A stretch of DNA of 60,305 nucleotides from assembly GCA_903925075.1 (NCBI GenBank), contig CAIYDQ010000002.1, positions 1 through 60,305 on the forward strand. The letters are read 5' to 3'. The translations under genes and the position numbers were made by a program. Source of the stretch: an uncultured Geobacter sp. (GTDB lineage Bacteria > Desulfobacterota > Desulfuromonadia > Geobacterales > Geobacteraceae). The notes below the pieces were generated by a model that was not told the DNA's origin, ran no database searches, and saw only the letters and a program-made list of their open reading frames with translations. Positions 1 to 7,809 of the stretch are shown piece by piece (within the stretch, counting starts at the first letter, position 1; each line of letters opens with the position of its first letter).

Positions 1-46
1 GGCTGTGGCTAATTAGCATCTAGTCCGGCTATCCTTAAAAAAAGTT

Positions 47-178
47 GGCCACAAAAATGCACAAAAAGCACAAAAAAAATCTGGGTTGTTACGTCAATAG
101 AGCGCACTAACGAAAATGGTTCCAAATGCTTTTACTATAAGATCCCGTTTTTTGTGACTTTTGTGCCTTTTTGTGGCA
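47..178. repeat. Imperfect inverted repeat of CACAAAA-rich arms
   Basis: The left arm (about 47-75) and the right arm (about 147-178, read in reverse complement) share the pattern GCCACAAAAA-x-GCACAAAA-xx-CACAAAA, with roughly 70 bases between them. Each arm is built from units of about 9 bases. No gene lies in bases 1-316 and I see no credible ORF there. The arms resemble other short periodic intergenic elements in this window, so I call it a repeat cassette and not an operator. Confidence 0.5.
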
Positions 179-278
179 ATGAACTGCCATGTTTAGGGTT
201 ATAGACTTCGGCGATTAATCGGCTCTGCCAGCCGACTTCAACTATCCCGCTTTGCCGGCTTTTCACCCTCTCCCCGAG

Positions 279-301
279 CCCTCCCCCATCAAGGGGGAGG
301 G
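279..301. terminator. GC-rich hairpin downstream of the old yellow enzyme gene
   Basis: CCCTCCCCC and GGGGGAGGG form a perfect 9-bp stem with a 5-base loop, 16 bases past the stop codon of the leftward oxidoreductase gene. There is no clear T-tract on the leftward strand. It may act as an mRNA 3'-end stabiliser or a REP-like repeat and not as a textbook Rho-independent terminator. Confidence 0.4.
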
Positions 302-316
302 GGCTTCATCTCTCAT

Positions 317-1381
317 CTACTGCTTCGCCCGCTCGTACTGTGACGGCCAGCTCACGTCTACGCCGAGGGCTTTGGCGGCGTGCAACGGCCAGTAAGGGTC
401 CCTCAGCATGGCGCGCGCCAGGAACACGGCATCCGCCAGTCCGGTGGCGACGATCTGCTCGGCTTGGGCCGCTTCGGTGATGAAACCGACGGCGCCGGTG
501 GCAAGGCCTAGTTCCCGTTTGACGGCGCTGGCAAATGGGGTCTGAAAACCGGGGCCAAACGGCGGGGCCGCCTCGGGAACCAGCCCGCCGCTGGAACAAT
601 CGATCAGGTCGATGCCTATGGCCTGCAAGCCCCGGCACAACTCCAGCGACTGCGGCAGATCCCACCCCCCCGCCATCCAGTCGGAAGCCGAGATGCGCAC
701 GAATACCGGAAGGTGCTCGGGCCAGATATCGCGCACGGCCTTGGCCACCCGAAGCGGAAAGCGGAGCCTGTTTTCCAGGGAGCCGCCGAAATCGTCGCTG
801 CGCTGGTTGGAGAGCGGCGATAGAAATTCGTGCAGCAGGTAGCCATGCGCCATGTGGATCTCGACGACTTCGAAACCGGCCTCGAAACTGCGCCGCGCGG
901 CGGCGGCGAACTGGCCAAGGATAATCTCCAGGTCCTGCAAGGTTGCCTCGCGCGGCGCCGGGAAACCGGCCGCGAAGGGAAGCGCGCTTGCCGCCAGGGT
1001 CTGCCAACCGCCATGTTTGGCGTCGAGCGGACCGCTCCCTTTCCAGGGGATATCGGTCGACGCCTTGCGCCCGGCGTGCGCGAGTTGGATGGCGGGTACC
1101 GCACCCTGTTCACGAATGAAACGGGCAACGGGCGCCAGCGCCTTGGCTTGGTCGCTGTTCCAGATGCCGCTGTCTTCGGGGGTGATCCGGCCTTGAGCGG
1201 AGACGGCGCTCGCCTCCACCATAACTAAACCGGCGCCGCCGACGGCGCGGCTCCCCAAGTGGACCAAGTGCCAGTCGGAGGGCATGCCGTCGCGACTGGA
1301 GTACTGGCACATGGGAGAGACGAAGATCCGGTTTTTGATGTCCAGTTCGCGCAGGTTTAGCGGAGAGAATAAATGGCTCAT
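317..1381 (-). CDS. Old yellow enzyme family NADH:flavin oxidoreductase (YqjM-like)
   Basis: A 354-aa TIM-barrel FMN ene-reductase expected to reduce activated C=C bonds of enones or nitro compounds with NAD(P)H in the cytoplasm. The N-terminus carries SPMCQYSS, with the Cys25 and Tyr27 typical of the YqjM (thermophilic-like) subclass. Further on come AHAGRKAS and HMAHGYLLHEFLSP followed by NQRSDDFGGSLENR, all standard FMN and substrate-binding segments. Length fits the subclass. The ATG at 1381 is preceded on the minus strand by GGGAGG at good spacing. It lies 57 bases downstream of mutM and may be co-transcribed. The physiological substrate cannot be read from sequence. Confidence 0.92.
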   Translation of the reverse strand: MSHLFSPLNLRELDIKNRIFVSPMCQYSSRDGMPSDWHLVHLGSRAVGGAGLVMVEASAVSAQGRITPEDSGIWNSDQAKALAPVARFIREQGAVPAIQLAHAGRKASTDIPWKGSGPLDAKHGGWQTLAASALPFAAGFPAPREATLQDLEIILGQFAAAARRSFEAGFEVVEIHMAHGYLLHEFLSPLSNQRSDDFGGSLENRLRFPLRVAKAVRDIWPEHLPVFVRISASDWMAGGWDLPQSLELCRGLQAIGIDLIDCSSGGLVPEAAPPFGPGFQTPFASAVKRELGLATGAVGFITEAAQAEQIVATGLADAVFLARAMLRDPYWPLHAAKALGVDVSWPSQYERAKQ

Positions 1382-1438
1382 GTCGGTTGGCCTCCCGGGA
1401 GTAACCGTGGCTGTGTGATGGCGGCAGTGCGCCTTGGG

Positions 1439-2251
1439 TTAGTGTTGGCAGTTGGGGCAGAAAAATGTGGAGCGGTTGCCGAATCGGCCGCGCCTTATCT
1501 TCCCGCCGCACTCTCGGCAAGGCTCGCCTTCGCGGTCGTAGACGCCGAGTGTCTGGGGAAAGTAGGCGAGTTTACCATCTTCCCGGCAAAAATCCATGCT
1601 GGAACTGCCGGTGGCGATGGAGCGGGAGAGGACCTCCTTGATGGCTGCGGCAAGCTTCGCACAGTCCGCAGCCGAGAGGCTCCCTGCCGGGGTGGTCGGC
1701 AACACGCCGCAGGCAAAGAGCGATTCGGCGGCGTAGATGTTTCCGACGCCTGCCACCACGGCGCTGTTCATGATGAACGGCTGCACCGCGACTTTTCTGC
1801 CCCGACTCTTCTGGTAGAGGTACTCTGCGCTGAAGGCGCCGGTCAAAGGCTCGGGACCTATCCCCGACAGCAGCTTGTGTTTGGCTGGATCGGCGGCGGT
1901 CCAATGAAGGGAGCCGAATCGACGCACGTCGTTCAAACGCAGGAGCACCCCGGAAGCAAAGAGTAGATCGAAATGGTCGTGCGGTCCGGCCGCCCTCCCC
2001 CCGGCGACGATGCGCAGGTGGCCGGTCATGCCGAGATGCACCAGCAGCGAACCGGCGGAGCATTTGAGGATCAGGTATTTGCCGCGCCGCTCCACGGATT
2101 GAATTTTCTGCCCGGTGAGCACGCCGGCGAGTTCAGGAGGCACCATGGAGCGAAGTTTCGCGCTGTGAACGCAGACGCCGACCACCTTGTTGCCGACCAG
2201 GTGGCCGGAAATGCCCAGGCGGGTCACTTCGACTTCGGGTAATTCAGGCAT
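1439..2251 (-). CDS. mutM: Formamidopyrimidine-DNA glycosylase (Fpg/MutM)
   Basis: A 270-aa base-excision repair glycosylase/AP lyase that removes 8-oxoguanine and ring-opened purines. The protein begins MPELPEVEV, so the catalytic Pro (residue 1 of the mature enzyme) and Glu are present. The segment RRGKYLIL holds the conserved Lys. The C-terminus ends with a zinc finger of the CxxC-x16-CxxC form (CREC, CPNC). A longer frame extends upstream, but only the ATG at 2251 gives the obligatory N-terminal MPELPE; it is preceded by AAGGAG six bases away. Its promoter region lies between the two arms of a 19-bp inverted repeat (2273-2417). Confidence 0.96.
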   Translation of the reverse strand: MPELPEVEVTRLGISGHLVGNKVVGVCVHSAKLRSMVPPELAGVLTGQKIQSVERRGKYLILKCSAGSLLVHLGMTGHLRIVAGGRAAGPHDHFDLLFASGVLLRLNDVRRFGSLHWTAADPAKHKLLSGIGPEPLTGAFSAEYLYQKSRGRKVAVQPFIMNSAVVAGVGNIYAAESLFACGVLPTTPAGSLSAADCAKLAAAIKEVLSRSIATGSSSMDFCREDGKLAYFPQTLGVYDREGEPCRECGGKIRRGRFGNRSTFFCPNCQH

Positions 2252-2272
2252 CGACTGCTCCTTAAACCATTT

Positions 2273-2417
2273 GCCACGGAGAAAATCTGAGAAAATCGGA
2301 GGAAAGAAAGAATTACAACGAGGTAAAATCGACACCTGGCAGCTTTTCAGTCTTGGCAGCAGATTTTCCAAAAAAAGTTACTGATGTCCTCAGATTGGCT
2401 CAGATTTTCTCCGTGGC
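2273..2417. repeat. 19-bp perfect inverted repeat flanking the mutM upstream region
   Basis: GCCACGGAGAAAATCTGAG at 2273-2291 is repeated exactly in reverse complement at 2399-2417. About 107 bases lie between the arms, and the leftward promoter of mutM should be among them. Internally the left arm also shows a direct repeat of GAGAAAATC. The arms are too far apart for a simple operator and are better read as a paired intergenic repeat element. Confidence 0.7.
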
Positions 2418-2439
2418 CAATGGTTCGTTTCGACCTGGC

Positions 2440-2619
2440 CTAGAGCGGCACGGGAGCGCAGACGTTCTCTGCGGAATTTGCCTCCGCGCCGCAGGTAAAA
2501 CAGGCTACCGTGGGCTTGTCCGTGATGTGAGCCAGCTCTTCGGTCAGTCCTTTGCTCTTCAGCATGCAGATGTGTCCGGTGTGTTTGGCCCCGCAGTTGC
2601 AGGTGGTGCTGGATTCCAT
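2440..2619 (-). CDS. Small Cys-rich hypothetical protein, probable metal binder
   Basis: A 59-aa protein with Cys/His clusters: CNCG near the N-terminus, then HTGHICML, and CFTCGAEAN toward the end, followed by one more Cys. This spacing suggests one zinc or iron site. I cannot assign a family. A slightly longer frame starts at 2643, but ATG 2619 has AGGGAG eight bases upstream and gives a start just before the first Cys pair. It is transcribed leftward toward mutM but separated from it by the inverted-repeat region, so it is probably its own unit. Confidence 0.65.
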   Translation of the reverse strand: MESSTTCNCGAKHTGHICMLKSKGLTEELAHITDKPTVACFTCGAEANSAENVCAPVPL

Positions 2620-2916
2620 GGATAGATCTCCCTGTTGGTGCATCGGATGACAACTTTCGCACTACTTTATCACTTCGACTCGGCAAATATCAAGTCATAC
2701 GACTGCGTTTGTCTAAAAGCGTTCACGATGTTGTCTTAAGGCCTCGAAAACAAACGGCGCCAACCACAAAGGCACAGAGTAAATCAAACATTGTTCGCCA
2801 CTGCCGGTGTTCTGCGATTAAAAGGTACCCTGCTCTTGTCTAAATTCCCTCTGCGCGCCTCTAGCACCACGGTGGTCCACAACTTTTGTCCTGTATTCCC
2901 TCACTTTTATGAAAAA

Positions 2917-2926
2917 ATGTATACCA
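2917..2926. promoter_or_regulatory. Possible GntR-type operator upstream of the FadR-like gene
   Basis: ATGTATACCA contains the palindrome GTATAC and resembles the TGTATACA-type sites bound by many GntR/FCD-family regulators. It lies about 125 bases before the fadR-like start and just ahead of a TATGAT hexamer at 2945-2950 that could be a -10 box. The rest of the gene-free stretch 2620-3049 holds only an ACCACAAAGGCACAGAG-type repeat fragment (about 2763-2778); I see no other gene there. Autoregulation is an inference. Confidence 0.25.
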
Positions 2927-3049
2927 ATTCGCAAAACTATGTTTTATGATGCTGGGCGTGGCAAGCAATCCTTTCCTGAACGCAGCGGGATGGGATGGGT
3001 TGGCTCCCAAGTCGGCGACTTGTTTTAAGCTAGAGGTGAGAGGAGTTGT

Positions 3050-3751
3050 ATGAAGAGAACCCACGAAATGGTCGAAAAGGCGCTGGTTGGCGGTTTGCTG
3101 AAGGGAGAGCCCAAGCCGGGATGCCACCTGGAGAGCGAGCGCGACCTGGCGGCTCGCTTTTCAGTGAGCAGGGCAACGGTCAGGGAAGCTTTGCTGAAGC
3201 TGCAGAATTCGGGCTGGATCTCCGTGAAGGAGCGGCACGCGACGGTGGTCAACGATTTCTGGGCTCATGGAGATTTGGAACTGCTCTCCTCGATCACCAG
3301 AAACATCGATCCGTTCCCTTTCGATCTGGCTTCGCATCTGCTGGAACTGAGGATTCAGCTGGCGCCGGATTACGCGCGCAGGGCCGTGGAGAACGACGCT
3401 ACGCAGCTGGCGCAGTGCCTGGGGAGCTCCGTCAAGCTGCGCAACTGCTCCAGCACCATCGAGCGCTTCGACTGGCAGTTGCACATGACCATGGCCGTTT
3501 TGTCCGGCAACAAGATCTACCCGCTGATCATGAACAGTTTCGCCGATCTCTATGCGCGGCTTAGGGGAGAGTTTTTCTCCAACGACGAGCACAGGACTCA
3601 GGCGCGGATTTTTTACCGGGATCTGTCGCAGGCTGCCTGCGTCGGCAACGCCGACCAGGCGGAGAGTATTACTCGGGCGGCCATGAAGCTGAGATTGGAA
3701 AACTTCAAACGCCAGCCGGCGGTGGCGGCAAGCCTGGGGCTGATCGGCTAG
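3050..3751 (+). CDS. FadR-like GntR family transcriptional regulator
   Basis: A 233-aa regulator. Residues 1-75 form the GntR winged helix-turn-helix (LESERDLAARFSVSRATVREAL, then a wing with KERHATVV). The C-terminal part matches the FadR ligand-binding domain and not the usual FCD form: SGNKIYPLIMNSFADLYARL and the following FFSNDEHRTQARIFYRDL parallel the acyl-CoA-binding region of E. coli FadR. The family senses long-chain acyl-CoA and controls fatty-acid genes. The start is fixed by AGAGGAG just upstream. It sits about 1 kb from a leftward fadE/fadA/fadN operon, so control of that operon is likely. Whether it also touches the pfa-ole operon is unknown. Confidence 0.85.
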   Translation: MKRTHEMVEKALVGGLLKGEPKPGCHLESERDLAARFSVSRATVREALLKLQNSGWISVKERHATVVNDFWAHGDLELLSSITRNIDPFPFDLASHLLELRIQLAPDYARRAVENDATQLAQCLGSSVKLRNCSSTIERFDWQLHMTMAVLSGNKIYPLIMNSFADLYARLRGEFFSNDEHRTQARIFYRDLSQAACVGNADQAESITRAAMKLRLENFKRQPAVAASLGLIG

Positions 3752-3757
3752 CTTTTG

Positions 3758-4729
3758 TCAGCGGCAATCGGGAAGGGTGAAAAAAATGGTGGTTCCGCTG
3801 TCCACCATGGCGTCGGCCCAGACCTTTCCCCCGTGCCGATGGATGATCCGCTGCACCGTGGCAAGCCCGACCCCCCTCCCCTCGAACTCGCTGTCGACGT
3901 GCATGCGCTGAAATGGCGCAAAGAGCTTGTCCGCATAGCGCAGGTCGAAGCCCGCGCCGTTGTCGCGCAGGTAAAACACCGAAGTGTCCCCTTCCTGCTT
4001 TCGATCGAACTCGATCTGGGTCAGCTCTCTTTTAGCCGTGTACTTCCAGGCGTTGTCGAAAAGGTGGTTCAGTGCAACCCTCAGCAAGGCGGCGTCTCCG
4101 CGCACGGACAGGTTATCGGCGATCTTGAAAACGGCACGGCGCTCAGGGGCCGACTCCTTTAGCAAGGCTGCGCATTCGCGGGCGCTCCGACTCAAGTCTA
4201 CGGAGGCGAGGTTCAACTCCTGCCGGGTCACCCGGGAGAGGTTGAGCAGCGACTCGATCATGCTTTCCATCTTGCGCCCCGCCCTGCCGATGCAGTCCAG
4301 GTAGGATTGCGACGTGCCGTCCAGTTGCTGACCTAGTTGCTCGGCCAGCGCGTCGCTGAAGCCGAGCACGTGCCTGAGCGGGGCTCGCAGATCGTGGGAG
4401 ACGGCGAAGGCGAAGGATTCCAACTCGTGGCTGACCACCTCAAGGGCGTTGGCTTGCCGAACCAGCTTCTCGTTCAGTTGCTTGATCTCCTGCCGGTCCT
4501 CGGCCCTTTTTCGCATTTCCCATTTCAGCTCTTCATCGGTGGCCGCCAGTTCCTCCTTGCTCTCGGTCAAACGGCGCTCCAGCACGGCGTTCAGTCGATG
4601 CAACTCTTCTTCGACGCGCCTTCGCTCGTGCAACTCGGCTTGCAACTGACCAAGCGCCGAATCCGGCTCCGCTTCGTTTAGCGGGGCGCCCGCGGCGGCG
4701 GTAGCGGTCAGGCAGGAAAGCGTTTCCAT
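3758..4729 (-). CDS. Cytoplasmic sensor histidine kinase with coiled-coil N-terminus
   Basis: A 323-aa kinase with no transmembrane segment and no recognisable PAS or GAF domain. Residues about 25-105 are charged and heptad-like (coiled coil). The HisKA H-box is FAFAVSHDLRAPLRHVLGF at about residue 110. The ATPase domain has LNHLFDNAWKYTAK (N box), DNGAGFDLRYADKLF and GRGVGLATVQRIIHRHGG. This kinase type is often called phytochrome-like. It ends 6 bases past the convergent fadR-like gene and its start lies 9 bases after the fadE stop, so it can be transcribed as the last gene of the fad operon. Its partner regulator is not identifiable. Confidence 0.88.
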   Translation of the reverse strand: METLSCLTATAAAGAPLNEAEPDSALGQLQAELHERRRVEEELHRLNAVLERRLTESKEELAATDEELKWEMRKRAEDRQEIKQLNEKLVRQANALEVVSHELESFAFAVSHDLRAPLRHVLGFSDALAEQLGQQLDGTSQSYLDCIGRAGRKMESMIESLLNLSRVTRQELNLASVDLSRSARECAALLKESAPERRAVFKIADNLSVRGDAALLRVALNHLFDNAWKYTAKRELTQIEFDRKQEGDTSVFYLRDNGAGFDLRYADKLFAPFQRMHVDSEFEGRGVGLATVQRIIHRHGGKVWADAMVDSGTTIFFTLPDCR

Positions 4730-4738
4730 GTCCTCTCC

Positions 4739-6517
4739 CTAAAAGATGTATCTCTCCGCTTCGATGGCGGCGGCGGCCAGGGTGCGCTTGGCCTGCAACA
4801 GGCCGGTGGCGTCGTACTTGGTGAAGCGCCTGATCCCCGACAGCATCATGGCGAGGGGGTCCCCCTCTTCTATGTAGAAGGCGGCCTTGCGGGCGGCCCC
4901 GGCGGTTTTTTCGGTCGCGGTAAAGGCGAAGGAGGTGACCGCCGCGACCAGCGCCTCTTTTTTCGAGGCGCTCAGGCCGGGGAGCATCTTCTCGGCGCGC
5001 AACACGGAGCTCTCGAGGGCGAAGATGTTGATGGCTATATCCGCCACCGCCAGCAGGATCTCCTGCTCGTCCTTGATCCCGGCCATGAATTTCTGGACGC
5101 CCCGCCCGGCCACCACCAGGAACGCCTGCTTCAGGTTGGCGATCAGCGCCTTTTCGGCGGCAAAGGGGACGCTTTCGTCCAATGCGTCGAAAGACGGGGA
5201 GAGCAGGGACTCGAAGGCCTTCATCGCCTCCGACTGCAGCGGGATCTCGCCCTTCATGGCGCGGGTCAGCAGGATTCCCGGGATAAGCAGCCGGTTGATC
5301 TCGTTGGTCCCCTCGAAGATCCGGTTGATCCTCTCGTCGCGGTAGTAGCGCTCAGCCGGATATTCTTGGACGAAGCCGTAGCCGCCATGGATCTGCACCA
5401 CCTCGTCGACCACGTCCGCCAGCACCTCGCTGCAAAAGACCTTGGCTATGGCGCACTCGATGGAGTACTCCTCGATGCCGCGCTGGTAGGCCTGGTAATA
5501 GTCGGCGGTCTCTTTGGGGATGGTGGCGAGCCGGTCGTCGATCAGCCCGGCCAGGCGGTAGACAAGGGATTCGGAGGCGAAGATCTCGGCGGTGAGGTCG
5601 GCGATTTTTTCCTTGATGGCGCCGAAGCTGGCGATGGGCTGGCCGAACTGTTTGCGCAGGTTGGCGTACTTGATCCCCTCCGCGAGCGCGCCTTTGGCGG
5701 CCCCGGTTACGCCGGCGCCCAGTTTGAACCGGCCGACGTTCAAGACGTTGAAGGCGATCTTGTGTCCCTTGCCGATCTCGCCCAAGAGGTTTTCCACCGG
5801 CACCTTGGCGTTTTCCAGGACCACTTGGGTGGTGGAGGAGCCTTTTATCCCCAGCTTCTTTTCCTCGGGTCCGACACTCAGCCCTTCGGTGCCGCGCTCC
5901 ACCAGGAAGGCGCTGAAATGCTCCTTGTCTATCTTGGCGAAGATGGTGTAGAGGCTGGCGATGGAACCGTTGGTGGTGAACTGCTTGGTGCCGTTCAAAA
6001 GGTAGTGGGTCCCGTCGGCGGAGAGCGTGGCCGAGGCCCTGGCGCCGAGCGCGTCGCTCCCCGAGTCGGGCTCGGTGAGGCAATAGGCGGCCACCCATTC
6101 GCCGCTGATCAACTTGCCGAGGTACTTCTGCTTTTGCTCCTTGCTGCCGTAGTAGACGAGCGGCAGCGTGCCGATGCCGGTGTGGGCCGCGTAGGCGACG
6201 GAAAAGGAGCCGGAGGTGGAGATCTTCTCGGCCGCCAGCATGCTGGTCGCCTTGTCGAGTTCCAGGCCGCCGTACTCCTCGGGCGCGTCCATCATCAACA
6301 GGCCGAGTTCGCCGCACCTCTTCATCAGCTTCACCACATGCTCGAAGTGCTGATGCTCGATCTCCTCGCGCAGCGGCAGCACCTCGTCGGCGACGAACCG
6401 CTCGACGGTCCGGCCGATCGCCCTCTGCTCGTCGCTGAAGTCCTCGGGGGTGAAGACGTCGTCCTTGGAGCTTTCGGTTGTCAGGAATTGCGCCCCTTTG
6501 AATACTCTTGCCGCCAT
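4739..6517 (-). CDS. fadE: Acyl-CoA dehydrogenase (FadE type, about 590 aa)
   Basis: A 592-aa FAD enzyme for the first step of beta-oxidation, acyl-CoA to trans-2-enoyl-CoA. The FAD/substrate motif YCLTEPDSGSDALGARA is at about residue 150. GFVQEYPAERYYRDERI is followed by IFEGTNEINRL, whose Glu is the usual catalytic base. The extra C-terminal 170 residues are typical of the long FadE class seen in Bacillus and Geobacter. A longer frame extends upstream to 6610, but the ATG at 6517 has GAGGTG close by and gives the normal N-terminus. It lies 64 bases after fadA in the order fadN-fadA-fadE, the same as in the B. subtilis fadNAE operon. Confidence 0.93.
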   Translation of the reverse strand: MAARVFKGAQFLTTESSKDDVFTPEDFSDEQRAIGRTVERFVADEVLPLREEIEHQHFEHVVKLMKRCGELGLLMMDAPEEYGGLELDKATSMLAAEKISTSGSFSVAYAAHTGIGTLPLVYYGSKEQKQKYLGKLISGEWVAAYCLTEPDSGSDALGARASATLSADGTHYLLNGTKQFTTNGSIASLYTIFAKIDKEHFSAFLVERGTEGLSVGPEEKKLGIKGSSTTQVVLENAKVPVENLLGEIGKGHKIAFNVLNVGRFKLGAGVTGAAKGALAEGIKYANLRKQFGQPIASFGAIKEKIADLTAEIFASESLVYRLAGLIDDRLATIPKETADYYQAYQRGIEEYSIECAIAKVFCSEVLADVVDEVVQIHGGYGFVQEYPAERYYRDERINRIFEGTNEINRLLIPGILLTRAMKGEIPLQSEAMKAFESLLSPSFDALDESVPFAAEKALIANLKQAFLVVAGRGVQKFMAGIKDEQEILLAVADIAINIFALESSVLRAEKMLPGLSASKKEALVAAVTSFAFTATEKTAGAARKAAFYIEEGDPLAMMLSGIRRFTKYDATGLLQAKRTLAAAAIEAERYIF

Positions 6518-6581
6518 AACGCACCTCGTCTGTTTTCCCGGATCCGCGCCGGATTCTTGTCCGCGGCCTGCGCCCCGCCGA

Positions 6582-7754
6582 TCACATCTTTTCGAAGATC
6601 CCCGCAGCACCCATGCCGCCGCCGATGCACATGGAGACGCAGCCGTAGCGGAGGTCGCGGCGACGCATCTCGTGCAGGAGCGTCGCCGTGAGCTTGGCGC
6701 CGGTGCAGCCCAGCGGATGCCCGAGCGCGATGGCGCCGCCGTTCACGTTGATGCGCTCCGGGTCGAGCCCGAGTTCCCTGATGCAGGCGAGCGACTGGGC
6801 GGCGAAGGCCTCGTTCAGCTCGAAAAGCGAAATCTGGTCGCGCCCCAGCCCGGCCAGCTTCAAGGCGGCCGGAATGGCCTCGATGGGGCCGATCCCCATG
6901 ATCTCCGGGGGAACCCCCTTGACGGCGAAGCCGAGGAAGCGGGCCAGCGGCTTCAGGCCGGTCCTCTGCAAAAACGCCTCGGAGACCACCAGCACCGCGG
7001 CTGCGCCGTCGGTCATCTGCGAGGAGTTTCCGGCGGTCACGCTGCCGTTGGCCTTGAAAGCGGGCTTAAGGCCTGCGAGCGCAGCCGCCGTAGTGTCGCC
7101 GCGCACCCCGTCGTCTGCCGTGACCAGCTCTTTTTTGCAGGTCATCTTGGCGCCGACGAGGGCGCACTGCTCGGTCTCCACCGGGATGATCTCCTCGGCG
7201 AATTTTCCGGAGGCGATGGCCTCGGCCGCCTTTTTATGGCTGGCCGCGGCGAAGGCGTCCTGGTCCTCGCGGGAGATGGCGTACTTGTCGGCCACCAACT
7301 CCGCGGTGATCCCCATGGAGGCGAAGGATTCCGGCCAGGAGGCGAGAAGCCCCGGGTTGGCGCTGAACTTGTTCCCCCCCATGGGGATCATGCTCATGCT
7401 CTCGGCGCCGCCGGCGACGATGCAGTCGGCGAAGCCCGCCATGATCCGTTCCGCGGCCGAGGCGATGGTCTGCAGCCCCGACGAGCAGAAGCGGTTCACG
7501 GTCTGGGCCGGAACCTGATAGGGTATGCCAGCCTTGAGCGCCGCCACGCGGGCCATGTTCATCCCCTGCTCCGCTTCCGGGAAGGCGCAGCCGATGATGA
7601 CGTCGTCGAGCTGAGCCGGGTCCACCCCGCTTCTTTCCAGCAGCCCTTTGATGGCGGCGCAGGCCAGATCGTCCGGGCGCACCGTTCTCAGTTTGCCTTT
7701 GTTGGCCTTGGTGCCGGGGGTGCGGAAGGCTGCCAGAATATATGCGTTCGCCAT
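6582..7754 (-). CDS. fadA: Acetyl-CoA acyltransferase (thiolase)
   Basis: A 390-aa degradative thiolase that cleaves 3-ketoacyl-CoA with CoA to acetyl-CoA and a shortened acyl-CoA. The nucleophile is in NRFCSSGLQTIASAAERI (Cys near residue 90), the His in GGAIALGHPLGCTGAKL, and the second Cys in CIGGGMGAAGIFE near the C-terminus. Length is standard. The ATG at 7754 follows AGAGGAG on the minus strand; a frame extension to 7787 lacks such a site. It is the middle gene of a fadN-fadA-fadE transcript, with 55 bases to fadN and 64 bases to fadE. Confidence 0.95.
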   Translation of the reverse strand: MANAYILAAFRTPGTKANKGKLRTVRPDDLACAAIKGLLERSGVDPAQLDDVIIGCAFPEAEQGMNMARVAALKAGIPYQVPAQTVNRFCSSGLQTIASAAERIMAGFADCIVAGGAESMSMIPMGGNKFSANPGLLASWPESFASMGITAELVADKYAISREDQDAFAAASHKKAAEAIASGKFAEEIIPVETEQCALVGAKMTCKKELVTADDGVRGDTTAAALAGLKPAFKANGSVTAGNSSQMTDGAAAVLVVSEAFLQRTGLKPLARFLGFAVKGVPPEIMGIGPIEAIPAALKLAGLGRDQISLFELNEAFAAQSLACIRELGLDPERINVNGGAIALGHPLGCTGAKLTATLLHEMRRRDLRYGCVSMCIGGGMGAAGIFEKM

Positions 7755-7809
7755 GGCGATATCTCCTCTCCAAGAAATTGAATCCAATTTTTCCCTGTGG
7801 TGAAACTCC

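Noticed and set aside
2861..3252. Minus-strand small frames overlapping the fadR-like start
   Set aside because: No ribosome site, no recognisable sequence, and they overlap a well-supported gene and its upstream region.
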